Shown piece after piece: positions 1-10,180 of a stretch of 64,000 nucleotides of DNA; within the stretch, counting starts at the first letter, position 1, and each line of letters starts with the position of its first letter. Source of the stretch: Parapusillimonas sp013416435 (GTDB lineage Bacteria > Pseudomonadota > Gammaproteobacteria > Burkholderiales > Burkholderiaceae_B); assembly GCF_052180245.1 (NCBI RefSeq), contig NZ_CP197474.1, positions 1,054,001 to 1,118,000 on the forward strand. Reading direction: 5' to 3'. A program made the translations under genes and the position numbers. The notes below the pieces were generated by a model that was given only the letters and a program-made list of their open reading frames with translations, did not search any database and was not told the origin of the DNA.

Positions 1-25
1 GGTTCGATCCCGTCATCCTCCACCA
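1..25 (+). tRNA. tRNA-Ala, 3' end only
   Basis: The window opens inside a tRNA. Positions 1-10 are the T-arm (GGTTCGATCC), followed by the acceptor strand and an encoded CCA ending at base 25. The acceptor sequence TCATCCTCCACCA fits tRNA-Ala of betaproteobacterial rRNA spacers, where tRNA-Ile and tRNA-Ala lie between 16S and 23S. The anticodon lies outside the window, so the isotype is inferred from the acceptor stem and the 23S gene downstream. Confidence 0.85.
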
Positions 26-369
26 AGCGCGCCGCGGGTTGGTTCATCGGCTGGTTGATTAGGGGTTAACGAAGAGTCTGGGCAGCGATGCCTGGGTTGC
101 TCGTTAAGTCTTAGGCAGTAGCTAGGCTTATAAATGGTTTTACTCGTTCTTTAACAATCTGGAAGAAGCACAACGAAGTAATTGCGGCGCATCGTCTTAA
201 GTGACGGTGAGTTCGTAAGTACGGGTTGTGATTGCATTAAACAATTTTGTTCAAATAGTTCTCAAAAATACATGTTTAAAGACATGGCCTTTGAAAATGA
301 TGAACGGCACAAACACGCATAACTCAAAGTTTTTATAACTTGTTAGGTTTTTAACCTGCAACGTTATAG
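26..369 (+). other. rRNA internal transcribed spacer, tRNA-Ala to 23S
   Basis: This 344-nt gene-free spacer lies between the tRNA-Ala 3' end and mature 23S rRNA. It holds a boxA-like antitermination signal (146-155) and the left arm of the 23S processing stem (353-377). It is AT-rich compared with the flanking genes. I see no open reading frame or further tRNA in it. Confidence 0.85.
146..155 (+). promoter_or_regulatory. boxA-like rRNA antitermination site
   Basis: GTTCTTTAACA followed by ATCTGG closely matches the boxA element (consensus TGCTCTTTAACA) used by the NusB/NusE antitermination complex. Its position in the spacer ahead of 23S is the usual one. Confidence 0.7.

Positions 370-377
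<8 letters not shown>
353..377 (+). other. 23S processing stem, left arm
   Basis: These 25 nt pair with 3247-3271 with one mismatch, looping out the whole 23S rRNA. Such long terminal helices are RNase III substrates during 23S maturation. Residues from about 370 on belong to the mature 23S 5' end. Confidence 0.85.
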
Positions 378-3246
<2,869 letters not shown>

Positions 3247-3256
<10 letters not shown>

Positions 3257-3271
3257 ATAACCTTGCAGGTT
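3247..3271 (+). other. 23S processing stem, right arm
   Basis: This is the reverse complement of 353-377 with a single mismatch; together they form the long 23S terminal helix expected to be cut by RNase III. The 23S-5S spacer that follows (to about 3488) holds two more strong hairpins, CGCTGCCC/GGGCAGCG (3309-3332) and CTGTCTTGCC/GGCAAGACAG (3406-3428), probably also involved in processing. No gene is visible in that spacer. Confidence 0.8.
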
Positions 3272-3488
3272 GTGGGTGTTCAAGTGCCGTTCAAACAAAG
3301 TGAAAGTCGCTGCCCCAAAAAACAGGGCAGCGCACAGGCTGAGCTAAGAAGCTCGGTACCCATCGCAACCCGCGAACCAAAAGAACACACCCCAATTACT
3401 TGTTGCTGTCTTGCCCCAGGCAAGACAGGGCTTCTACCAGATTGGCTCATGGCCCGCCCTTCAAGAACGGGCCCGAGCACCCAGTTAC

Positions 3489-3603
3489 GCTTGACGACCA
3501 TAGCAAGGTGGTCCCACGCCTTCCCATCCCGAACAGGACCGTGAAACGCCTTTGCGCCGATGATAGTGGACGTACGTCTGTGAAAGTAGGTCATCGTCAG
3601 GCT
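3489..3603 (+). rRNA. rrf: 5S ribosomal RNA
   Basis: The sequence carries the betaproteobacterial 5S pattern GCTTGACGACCATAGC at the 5' end, CCCATCCCGAACAGG in loop B/helix III, and TCGTCAGGC at the 3' end, which pairs with the 5' end to close helix I. Length is about 115 nt. A strong terminator follows directly, closing the operon. Confidence 0.95.
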
Positions 3604-3611
3604 CTTATTGC

Positions 3612-3650
3612 CAAAACCCCCTAGCGCCCAGCGCTCGGGGGTTTTTCTTT
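3612..3650 (+). terminator. Rho-independent terminator of the rRNA operon
   Basis: A CCCCC-T-AGCGC / GCGCT-C-GGGGG stem with a 3-nt loop is followed by TTTTTCTTTT, and AAAA precedes the stem. Its place 8 nt after 5S makes it the operon terminator. Confidence 0.92.
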
Positions 3651-3652
3651 TA

Positions 3653-3757
3653 GGGGTCAGACCCCGGATGGGGTCTGACCCCAAGCCCGCCACGCAGGAG
3701 CAGCTCAAGCCGGGGCGTCTGCTTCAGGGGGTCAGACCCCGTGCGGGGTCTGACCCC
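3653..3757. repeat. Palindromic repeat cluster 1 (two 30-bp copies)
   Basis: There are two copies of the dispersed palindrome GGGGTCAGACCCC - 4 nt - GGGGTCTGACCCC, at 3653-3682 (centre GGAT) and 3728-3757 (centre GTGC), separated by 45 nt of unrelated sequence. The first copy starts just after the U-tract of the rRNA terminator. This is one of only two clusters in the window not at a convergent gene junction. Confidence 0.95.
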
Positions 3758-3862
3758 TGCACCGGGTCGGCGCCATGGACATGACCAAAACAGGAAGTCG
3801 AGTAAAATAGGCCCTCGGCGTTCGCCGGTTGCTTATTTTTCTTGTTTCTCCGGAGGTTTTGT

Positions 3863-4225
3863 ATGACCCAGGCGTATCCGCCAGAGGACGGCACTGGCTT
3901 GTCCATGCGTAATCTTACGCATCTTATCTACGGGCTTTTTGCGTTGGGCCTATTGAGCGCCGGCTTCTTTGGCGTAGCCACCATCGCCGCAGTCGTGTTG
4001 GCGTATCTGAAGCGGGGCGACGCGGCCGGAACCTTGTATGCGGCCCATTTCGATTGGGTGATCAAGACTTTCTGGTGGGGCCTGCTCTGGATCGTCATCA
4101 GCGCGATATTCACGTTTATCTTTATTGGCTGGGTCACCGGCCTCATCGCCATCGTCTGGATCGTCTATCGGATCATCAAAGGGTGGCTGGCCTTGTTCTC
4201 GGCGCAATCGCCCTTGGCCGACTGA
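3863..4225 (+). CDS. Small inner-membrane protein, DUF4870/COG3671-like
   Basis: The 120-residue protein has three predicted membrane segments: about residues 17-45, a central one around WGLLWIVISAIFTFIFIGWV, and GLIAIVWIVYRIIKG near the C-terminus. The pattern HFDWVIKTFWWGLLW followed by a hydrophobic helix and YRIIKG resembles the COG3671/DUF4870 membrane-protein family, whose function is unknown. I chose the ATG at 3863 because CGGAGG sits 6 nt upstream; an in-frame TTG at 3842 has no such site. The gene is monocistronic, between repeat cluster 1 and a bidirectional terminator. No function can be assigned beyond membrane location. Confidence 0.8.
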   Translation: MTQAYPPEDGTGLSMRNLTHLIYGLFALGLLSAGFFGVATIAAVVLAYLKRGDAAGTLYAAHFDWVIKTFWWGLLWIVISAIFTFIFIGWVTGLIAIVWIVYRIIKGWLALFSAQSPLAD

Positions 4226-4245
4226 TACTTACAACACGGTCGTAC

Positions 4246-4287
4246 AAAAAAACGCTGCCCGGGTTCAGGACCTCGGCAGCGTTTTTT
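4246..4287. terminator. Bidirectional Rho-independent terminator
   Basis: AAAAAACGCTGCC and GGCAGCGTTTTTT form a perfect inverted repeat around a 15-nt loop, with an A-tract before and a T-tract after. It can stop the membrane-protein gene from the left and the SWIB gene from the right. It is a clear canonical terminator at a convergent junction, in contrast to junctions that carry the GGGGTC palindrome instead. Confidence 0.93.
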
Positions 4288-4317
4288 CAGCTCTTACCGG
4301 AGCGACGCGCTGGGCGT

Positions 4318-4590
4318 TTATTTCAGGTGCCCGCTGACCAGCTTGGTCAATTCGAACATGGAAACCTGGTCTTTGCCGAACAGCGGACGCAATTTGTCGT
4401 CGGCATTGATATTGCGGCGGTTCTTGGGATCTTGAAGATCATGCTTCTTGATGTAGTCCCAGATTTTCTTGGTAACTTCGGTGCGGGGCACTGCCTCGGG
4501 CCCGATGATGGCGGCCAGCGTTGCGCTGGGAGTGAGCGGCTTCATGAACGCAGCATTGGGTTTGCGCGCGGATTTCTCGGTTGTTGCCAT
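4318..4590 (-). CDS. SWIB/MDM2-domain protein
   Basis: The 90-residue basic protein has a disordered Lys-rich N-terminus (residues 1-15) and then a SWIB/MDM2 domain. Signature stretches are LAAIIGPEAVPRTEV, KKIWDYIKKHDLQDPKNRR and a C-terminal FELTKLVSGHLK helix. SWIB domains are best known from eukaryotic SWI/SNF chromatin remodellers, but stand-alone bacterial versions occur in chlamydiae and many betaproteobacteria; their role is unproven, perhaps nucleoid or topoisomerase associated. The ATG at 4590 is preceded by AGGAGC; a longer upstream frame lacks a better site. It stands alone, convergent with the membrane-protein gene. Confidence 0.88.
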   Translation of the reverse strand: MATTEKSARKPNAAFMKPLTPSATLAAIIGPEAVPRTEVTKKIWDYIKKHDLQDPKNRRNINADDKLRPLFGKDQVSMFELTKLVSGHLK

Positions 4591-4792
4591 AGAAAAGGGC
4601 TCCTGTCTGATAGTTGATAAAAACGTTCCCCCGCAGCATAACGTGAGAACCCTCGAAAGACAAAACAAAAAGTGCACAAGAGTATGTCTGGCGTAGGGCT
4701 ATGGGTGGCTGCGCAGTACGTGTTTCCTTATGGTAATGTTTTATTTTAACCAGTGCCGGAACGAGCGCTGCCTGCCCAGGAGACATAATCCG

Positions 4793-5992
4793 ATGTACGC
4801 CAAGAGTGTGTTCGAGTCCATCAGCCGCTTCCATGACGAGCTGACCGCCATCCGACAGGACATCCATGCCCACCCCGAACTTGGCTTCCAGGAGCAGCGC
4901 ACGTCGGCGATCGTTGCCAATGCGCTGACGGCCTTGGGTTATCAGGTGCATCGGAATGTCGGCAAGACCGGAGTGGTGGGTGTCCTGGAGGGCCTGCGCA
5001 ATACCAGCGGCCGCAGCTTAGGCCTGCGGGCCGACATGGACGCCCTGCCCATCGTCGAACAGGGGGATGCCGCACACGCGTCGCGCCATCACGGCGTCAT
5101 GCACGCCTGTGGCCACGATGGCCACACAACAGTGTTGCTCGGGGCGGCGCGCTATCTCGCCGAAACACGCAACTTCGATGGCAAGGTCGTCCTGATCTTC
5201 CAGCCTGCCGAAGAAGGCCTGGGCGGGGCGCAGGCCATGCTCGACGAGGGCTTGTTCGACCGCTTCCCTTGCGATGCGATTTACGGCTTGCACAACTGGC
5301 CCGGCTTGCCTCCGGGCGTGATCGGTGTGAACCCGGGGCCCATGATGGCCGCCGCCGACCATTTCGACATCCACATCGAGGGGCGTGGCGGCCATGGCGC
5401 GCACGCCTATCAAACCAACGATCCGATCGTGATCGCCGCGCAGCTCATTACCGCGCTGCAGACCATCGTGTCTCGCAACGTGCCGGCGCCCGACTCGGCG
5501 GTGGTGACGGTGGCTGCGGTGCATGCTGGCAATCTGCAGGCCATGAACGTGATTCCCCGCGATGCGCGGATGGTGGGAACGGTCAGGACCTTCAATCCGG
5601 TCATCCAGGAGCAGGTGATCCAGCGCATGCAGGAGATCATCGACGGCATGGCGGCCGTCTTCAAGGCAAAGATCACCTTCAACTATCACAAGCTCTTTCC
5701 GGCCACGATCAACACACCGGAGCACGCGCGTTTCGTGGCAGAAGTGGCCACGGAGCTCTTTGGTGAAGACAAGGTCATCCCGAACCTGACGCCTTCGATG
5801 GGCTCGGAGGACTTTTCCTTCATGCTCCAGCACCGCCCGGGCGCGTATTTCCGCCTGGGGCAAGGTGGAGCCGAGGCTGGACGCGTACTGCATAGCGCCA
5901 CTTTCGATTTCAACGACGCCGTCATTCCGGTGGGCAGCGCCATGTTCGTGCGCCTGGTCGAACGCAGCATGCCTCTCGCATCCGGGTCATAA
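4793..5992 (+). CDS. M20 family amidohydrolase (hippurate/amino-acid amide hydrolase type)
   Basis: The 399-residue protein is a cytosolic metallopeptidase-fold enzyme of the M20D group (HipO/IAA-amino acid hydrolase-like), which cleaves N-acyl or amide bonds of amino acids; the substrate cannot be read from sequence. Visible metal-site motifs are LGLRADMDALPI, MHACGHDGHT (residues about 101-110), QPAEEGLGGA and the C-terminal PSMGSEDFSFM. The dimerisation lid domain (about 185-300) is present. Start 4793 has AGGAGA 9 nt upstream. A paralogue of the same architecture lies at 34397-35599 on the other strand. pyrC follows 36 nt downstream on the same strand, so co-transcription is possible. Confidence 0.93.
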   Translation: MYAKSVFESISRFHDELTAIRQDIHAHPELGFQEQRTSAIVANALTALGYQVHRNVGKTGVVGVLEGLRNTSGRSLGLRADMDALPIVEQGDAAHASRHHGVMHACGHDGHTTVLLGAARYLAETRNFDGKVVLIFQPAEEGLGGAQAMLDEGLFDRFPCDAIYGLHNWPGLPPGVIGVNPGPMMAAADHFDIHIEGRGGHGAHAYQTNDPIVIAAQLITALQTIVSRNVPAPDSAVVTVAAVHAGNLQAMNVIPRDARMVGTVRTFNPVIQEQVIQRMQEIIDGMAAVFKAKITFNYHKLFPATINTPEHARFVAEVATELFGEDKVIPNLTPSMGSEDFSFMLQHRPGAYFRLGQGGAEAGRVLHSATFDFNDAVIPVGSAMFVRLVERSMPLASGS

Positions 5993-6028
5993 TGCGGGTT
6001 TACTTTCTCCGGTCAGTGAATTTTTCCT

Positions 6029-7144
6029 ATGATTGATGCCAATCAGACATTAACCATCGTCCGTCCGGACGATTGGCACCTGCATTTGCGCGACGGCGCG
6101 GTGCTGGGGTCCGTCATCGCCGACACCGCGCGGCAGTTTTCACGCGCGATCATCATGCCCAATCTGAAGCCGCCCGTGACGACGCCGGAGCTGGCTGCGG
6201 CGTATCGTGACCGCATTTACGCGGCGCTCAGGGCGGCAGGCATGAGCGATGACGATTTCACGCCGCTCATGACGCTGTATCTCACGGACAACACCCGTGT
6301 CGAAGACGTGCAGCGCGCGCGGGAATCGGGCTTCGTGCATGGGATCAAGCTGTATCCCGCCGGAGCCACCACCAACTCCGATGCGGGAGTCACCGATCTG
6401 CTGGGGCGTTGCGGCGCCGCGCTCGAAGCCATGCAGCGCTGTGGGATGCCTTTGCTGGTGCATGGCGAGGTCACGGATCCCGACGTCGATCTTTTCGACC
6501 GCGAGGCGGTTTTCATCGATCGCGTCATGATCCCTCTGCGCAAGGCCTTCCCCGAACTGAAGGTGGTGTTCGAGCACCTGACGAGCCGCCAGGGCGTCGA
6601 TTACGTGCGCGAAGCCGCCGGCCCCATTGCGGCGACGATCACTGCCCATCATCTGCTCTACAACCGCAATGCCATCTTTCAGGGCGGCATAAGGCCCCAC
6701 TGGTATTGTCTTCCCGTACTCAAAAGAGAGCAGCATCGGCAGGCATTGCTCGATGCCGCGACCAGCGGTTCGGGCCGCTTCTTCCTGGGCACCGACAGCG
6801 CGCCGCACCCAAGAGGACTCAAAGAGCATGCATGCGGCTGTGCCGGTTGCTATACCGCCTTGCACGCGATGGAGCTATACGCCACCGCATTCGATTCGGT
6901 CGGTAAGCTGGATCGGCTCGAAGCCTTCGCCAGCAGGAACGGGCCGGCATTCTACGGCTTGCCGATCAATAGCGGTACTCTTGCGCTGCAGCGCGGCAAC
7001 TATCCGATCCCGCTCGAACTGCCGATGGCGGACTCGACCGTCGTGCCGCTGGCGGCGGGCGAAACGCTGGCCTGGAAGGTGGTGGGGTCAGACCCAGTAG
7101 GGGCGGTGTTGGGGTCAGACCCCATACGGGGTCTGACCCCTTAA
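6029..7144 (+). CDS. pyrC: Dihydroorotase, with a repeat-derived C-terminal tail
   Basis: PyrC closes carbamoyl-aspartate to dihydroorotate, the third step of de novo pyrimidine synthesis, in the cytosol. The 371-residue frame matches the short class of E. coli-type PyrC: the zinc motif DDWHLHLRDG at residues 14-23, the likely carbamylated lysine in GIKLYPAGATTNSDAG, ITAHHLLYNRN, and the catalytic Asp in FLGTDSAPH. The family normally ends soon after LAWKV. Here the last 20 residues (about 352-371, reading GSDP and RGLTP) are translated from palindrome cluster 2, and the stop TAA directly follows a repeat copy. The tail is unlikely to have a function. The frame is otherwise intact. Confidence 0.96.
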   Translation: MIDANQTLTIVRPDDWHLHLRDGAVLGSVIADTARQFSRAIIMPNLKPPVTTPELAAAYRDRIYAALRAAGMSDDDFTPLMTLYLTDNTRVEDVQRARESGFVHGIKLYPAGATTNSDAGVTDLLGRCGAALEAMQRCGMPLLVHGEVTDPDVDLFDREAVFIDRVMIPLRKAFPELKVVFEHLTSRQGVDYVREAAGPIAATITAHHLLYNRNAIFQGGIRPHWYCLPVLKREQHRQALLDAATSGSGRFFLGTDSAPHPRGLKEHACGCAGCYTALHAMELYATAFDSVGKLDRLEAFASRNGPAFYGLPINSGTLALQRGNYPIPLELPMADSTVVPLAAGETLAWKVVGSDPVGAVLGSDPIRGLTP

Positions 7145-7204
7145 CTTGCAGGGTCAGACCCCGCATGGGGTCTGACCCTTGCGCAGCAATGGGGGTCTGA
7201 CCCT
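7084..7204. repeat. Palindromic repeat cluster 2 (two full, two half copies)
   Basis: A half copy lies at 7084-7096, a perfect-length copy at 7111-7140 (centre ATAC), a slightly worn copy at 7150-7179 (centre GCAT), and another half copy at 7192-7204. The cluster fills the convergent junction between pyrC and uup. The pyrC frame reads through the first half and the first full copy, and the uup stop codon is 2 nt beyond the last half copy. No U-tract terminator is present. Confidence 0.95.
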
Positions 7205-7206
7205 AT

Positions 7207-9012
7207 TCAAGCACCGTCGCTGCGCTTTTCTTCCAGCGCTTCCCAGCGGGCGAACAGCGCTTCCAGCTGTTCGTCGATCTCGTGCAGCTGCTTGTTGATG
7301 TCATCGACTTCTTCGGGCGCGTCACGGTACAGGCTGCCGTCGGAAAGACGGGCTGTCAGTTCGGCCTGGTCGCGTTCAAGCACGGCGATCCGGTCGGGCA
7401 GTTCGTCAAGTTCCCGCAGTTCCCATGATGTGATGCGACCCGCCTTGGCGGGTTTTGGGCGGGCCTGTGCAGTCGGCTCTTTCTTGCGCGGTTTGTCGGA
7501 TTCGGCCGCCTGCGCTGCGGGCCTTTGCGCCAGCCATTCATCGTAGCCCCCCACGTATTCGCCCCAGTTGCCATTGCCTTCGGAGGCAATGGTCTGGGTG
7601 ACGACGTTGTTTAGGAATTCCCGATCGTGGCTGACGAGCAGCACGGTGCCGGGGTAGTCCTGGAGCAGTTCTTCCAGCAGCTCCAGGGTTTCGATATCCA
7701 GGTCGTTGGTCGGCTCGTCGAGCACCAGAACGTTGGTTGGCCGGGCGAACATGCGGGCCAGCACCAATCTTGCGCGCTCGCCGCCGGAAAGGCTATGAAC
7801 GGGAGACTGCGCCCTGGCGGGCGGGAACAGGAAATCCTCGAGATAGCTCATGACATGCTTGCGCTGGTCCCCGATCTCGACCCATTCGCTGCCCGGGTTG
7901 ATGGTATCGGCCAGCGTGGCGTTCTCGTCGAGCTGGGAGCGCATCTGATCGAAGTAGCCCACGGTCAGATTGGTGCCCAGGCGCACGGTGCCCGAGGTGG
8001 GCTGCAATTTGCCAAGGATGATTTTCAGCAAGGTGGTCTTGCCCGACCCGTTGGGCCCGATGAAACCGATCCGGTCCTTGCGCATGATGACCGTGGAAAA
8101 GTCCCGGACGATCACGCGTTCGCCATACTGATGCGAGACATTCTGGAGTTCTGCCACCAGCTTGCCCGAGCGTTGTCCTTCCGCGATGGCGAGGCTGACA
8201 TTGCCTTGTCGTTCGCGGCGCGCGGTCCGCTCGCGACGTAATTGCTCCAGCCGGCGTACCCGGCCTTCGTTGCGGGTGCGTCGCGCCTCGACGCCTTTGC
8301 GGATCCAGACCTCTTCCTGTGCAAGGAACTTGTCGAACTTGGCGTTCTGCTGCTTCTCGGCTTCCAGCGTTTCGGCTTTACGCTGCTGCCACTGAGAGAA
8401 ATTTCCGGGAAAGCTGTACAGGGTGCCACGGTCGAGTTCGACGACGCGCGTCGCCACGGCGTCCAGGAAGCGTCGATCGTGCGTAATGATGACGACGCTG
8501 CAGCGGGCGCTCTGCAGCAGGCCCTCCAGCCACGCTATACCGTCGAAATCCAGATGGTTGGTGGGCTCGTCCAGCAGCAGAAGGTCTGGCTCATCGGCCA
8601 GCGCGCGCGCGAGTGCCACGCGCTTGCGCATTCCCCCCGACAGGCCCTCGATGGGCAGGTCGGGAGCAAGGCCCAACTGCTCGATCAGCGCGCCAGCTCT
8701 GGCGGGACGCTGCCAGTCTTCGGTTTCCGCGTAATTGCCGCAGAGCGCCTCCAGCACCGTGGAGTGGCCGTCCAGTTCCGGCTCTTGCTCCACCGTTGCG
8801 ATCCTGAGGCCGCTGCTGCGCATGATTTCACCGTCGTCCGGCGCCGTGCGGCCGTCGAGTACCTTGAGCAGGGATGATTTTCCCGCGCCATTGCGGCCGA
8901 TGAGACCGATGCGCTCTCCGGGCTGGATGGTGAAGTCGGCGTGGTCGAGCAGCGGATGATGCCCATAGGCGAGCTGTACGCCGCTGAGCGTGATGAGAGT
9001 AGGGGCAGCCAT
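7207..9012 (-). CDS. uup: ABC-F family ATPase, Uup type
   Basis: The 601-residue soluble protein has two ABC ATPase domains and no membrane segment. The first Walker A is GRNGAGKSSLLK with signature LSGGMRKRVALARAL; the second is GPNGSGKTTLLK with signature LSGGERARLVLARMF, each followed by LLLDEPTNHLD or LVLDEPTNDLD. A Pro/Lys-rich linker and a C-terminal coiled coil (about 530-600) are typical of Uup, which acts on ribosomes or branched DNA intermediates. The start at 9012 (MAAPTLITL) matches the family; a TTG seven codons upstream is possible. The gene is divergent from rnpB and convergent with pyrC. Confidence 0.94.
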   Translation of the reverse strand: MAAPTLITLSGVQLAYGHHPLLDHADFTIQPGERIGLIGRNGAGKSSLLKVLDGRTAPDDGEIMRSSGLRIATVEQEPELDGHSTVLEALCGNYAETEDWQRPARAGALIEQLGLAPDLPIEGLSGGMRKRVALARALADEPDLLLLDEPTNHLDFDGIAWLEGLLQSARCSVVIITHDRRFLDAVATRVVELDRGTLYSFPGNFSQWQQRKAETLEAEKQQNAKFDKFLAQEEVWIRKGVEARRTRNEGRVRRLEQLRRERTARRERQGNVSLAIAEGQRSGKLVAELQNVSHQYGERVIVRDFSTVIMRKDRIGFIGPNGSGKTTLLKIILGKLQPTSGTVRLGTNLTVGYFDQMRSQLDENATLADTINPGSEWVEIGDQRKHVMSYLEDFLFPPARAQSPVHSLSGGERARLVLARMFARPTNVLVLDEPTNDLDIETLELLEELLQDYPGTVLLVSHDREFLNNVVTQTIASEGNGNWGEYVGGYDEWLAQRPAAQAAESDKPRKKEPTAQARPKPAKAGRITSWELRELDELPDRIAVLERDQAELTARLSDGSLYRDAPEEVDDINKQLHEIDEQLEALFARWEALEEKRSDGA

Positions 9013-9038
9013 GCAAAAACCGATATTAGTCAATTCAA

Positions 9039-9067
9039 TGGAAGCCCCTATTGTCGCAGGTTACAAT
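9039..9067 (+). promoter_or_regulatory. Probable rnpB promoter
   Basis: TACAAT at 9062-9067 is a good -10 element, 6-7 nt before the inferred RNA 5' end at about 9074. A weak -35 (TGGAAG, 9039-9044) lies 17 nt upstream. Confidence 0.6.
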
Positions 9068-9072
9068 GCAGC

Positions 9073-9491
9073 TGTGAGGCAGGCTGGGCAATCGCGGCGC
9101 CGCAAGGCGTCGAGGAAGGTCCGGACTCCATAGAGCGGGATAGCGGCTAACGGCCGTCCGGCGAGGCGCGCGCAATTCGTTGCGGCGCCGGGCCGAGGAA
9201 TAGGGCCACAGAGACGAGTCTGCGGCGAGGGCGCGCAATTGCGCGCACCGGCATGGCCATCTCCATGCCGCGCGGCCGGGAGACCGGTCGCGGCGCAGCA
9301 GGGTGAAACGCGGCAACCTCTATCCGGAGCAACATCAAATAGGCATGCGACTGGCCTGCGGGCCAACAGGGCGGCTCGCCCGAGCATGCGGGTAGATGGC
9401 TAGAGCCCGGCAGCAATGCCGGGCCCAGAGGAATGATTGCCCGCCAGGCTCGCCTGGTGTACAGAATCCGGCCTACAGGCCTGTCTCACTC
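9073..9491 (+). ncRNA. rnpB: RNase P RNA (M1 RNA, type A)
   Basis: The catalytic RNA of RNase P matures tRNA 5' ends. The universal 5' core GAGGAAGGTCCGGACTCC is at 9112-9129, and the 3' core ACAGAATCCGG is followed by the closing strand GCCTGTCTCAC, which pairs with GTGAGGCAGGC at the 5' end (9074-9084), giving the P1 helix. The region GGGTGAAACGCGGCAACCTC and the P12-like GC-rich hairpins are also visible. The length of about 419 nt is at the upper end for type A. Reading frames across it are spurious. Confidence 0.96.
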
Positions 9492-9524
9492 TTTGCCAGG
9501 CTTCGGCCAATGGTTAGTAAATGC

Positions 9525-9569
9525 AAAGTCCGGCGCCGCCGCCCAGGCGGCGTTATCACAAAGGACTTT
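9525..9569. other. Two-level inverted repeat downstream of rnpB
   Basis: The inner stem CGCCGCC / GGCGGCG (9534-9552, 5-nt loop) is enclosed by AAAGTCC (9525-9531) and GGACTTT (9563-9569). There is no immediate T-tract. It may form the rnpB 3' boundary. The rest of 9492-9674 shows no gene; its right half is AT-rich. Confidence 0.45.
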
Positions 9570-9674
9570 CACATCCCCATCCAATTTCTTGATTTTTCTG
9601 GACATTTTTTTTTGCGCTCTCTTGAAAGGCAGCGCTAAGTGCTTGTTGTAATTGAAAAAATTGCAACTTTGCGC

Positions 9675-9703
9675 TTGACCGCTTGCAATCGTTCCCGTAG
9701 AGT
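9675..9703 (+). promoter_or_regulatory. dcw cluster promoter (PmraZ)
   Basis: TTGACC (9675-9680), a 17-nt spacer and TAGAGT (9698-9703) form a sigma70-type promoter just ahead of mraZ. The -10 overlaps the first GTGGGG unit of the MraZ operator, so binding there would block RNA polymerase. Confidence 0.75.
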
Positions 9704-9737
9704 GGGGAAAAGTAGGATTTTGTGCAAAAAAGTGGGG
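9702..9737 (+). promoter_or_regulatory. MraZ operator (10-bp-phased repeats)
   Basis: Four units start exactly 10 bp apart: GTGGGGAAAA (9702), GTAGGATTTT (9712), GTGCAAAAAA (9722) and GTGGGG (9732). E. coli MraZ binds TGGGN direct repeats spaced by 5 nt, i.e. with a 10-bp period. Units 1 and 4 are perfect and units 2 and 3 degenerate. The array lies between the promoter and the mraZ ribosome site, as expected for autorepression of the dcw operon. Confidence 0.75.
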
Positions 9738-9745
9738 AAGAAATC

Positions 9746-10174
9746 TTGTTCCAGGGAAGCAGCGCTCTCACGTTGGATGCCAAAGGTCGGATCTCGATTC
9801 CGACCCGGCACCGTGACGCGCTCGTGTCTCAGGTCGAAGGTCGCCTTACCCTTACCCGCCATCCCGATGGCTGCCTCCTGGTGTACCCGCGCAATGTGTG
9901 GGAAAAGAAGCGCGAGCAGATCGCGAATTTCCCGATGGGCGCGCGCCCGCTGCAGCGCTTGCTGCTCGGTAATGCACAGGATGTGGAAATGGATGGCTCC
10001 GGCCGCATTCTGATTGCGCCGGAACTTCGGACGGCGGCCGGGCTGGTTCGTGAAGCCATGCTGCTCGGCATGGGTAGCCATTTTGAGTTGTGGGATTGTG
10101 CGGAATGGGCCCGCCGCGAGGCGGAAGACCTAGCCAAAGGCATGGCCGAGGTCATGGATCAGTTTTCGTTCTAA
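9746..10174 (+). CDS. mraZ: Transcriptional regulator MraZ
   Basis: MraZ is a ring-forming DNA-binding protein of the AbrB-like fold that represses its own dcw operon. The 142-residue protein shows the duplicated SpoVT/AbrB motif: LDAKGRISIPTRHRDAL near residue 10 and VEMDGSGRILIAPELR near residue 80. I chose TTG at 9746 (FQGSSALTLDAKG next), preceded by GGGGAAG at good spacing, because this start matches the normal family length; a GTG at 9722 would lie inside the operator. It is the first gene of the cluster, with rsmH 6 nt downstream. Confidence 0.95.
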   Translation: MFQGSSALTLDAKGRISIPTRHRDALVSQVEGRLTLTRHPDGCLLVYPRNVWEKKREQIANFPMGARPLQRLLLGNAQDVEMDGSGRILIAPELRTAAGLVREAMLLGMGSHFELWDCAEWARREAEDLAKGMAEVMDQFSF

Positions 10175-10180
10175 ATCAAT

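Noticed and set aside
7084..7204. Repeat clusters considered as CRISPR arrays
   Set aside because: Spacing is irregular, spacers are short or similar to each other, the repeats are long perfect palindromes scattered over seven sites, and no cas gene is present.
9072..9490. Protein-coding frames in the rnpB region
   Set aside because: The region matches the RNase P RNA core sequences and closing helix, so the frames are chance.
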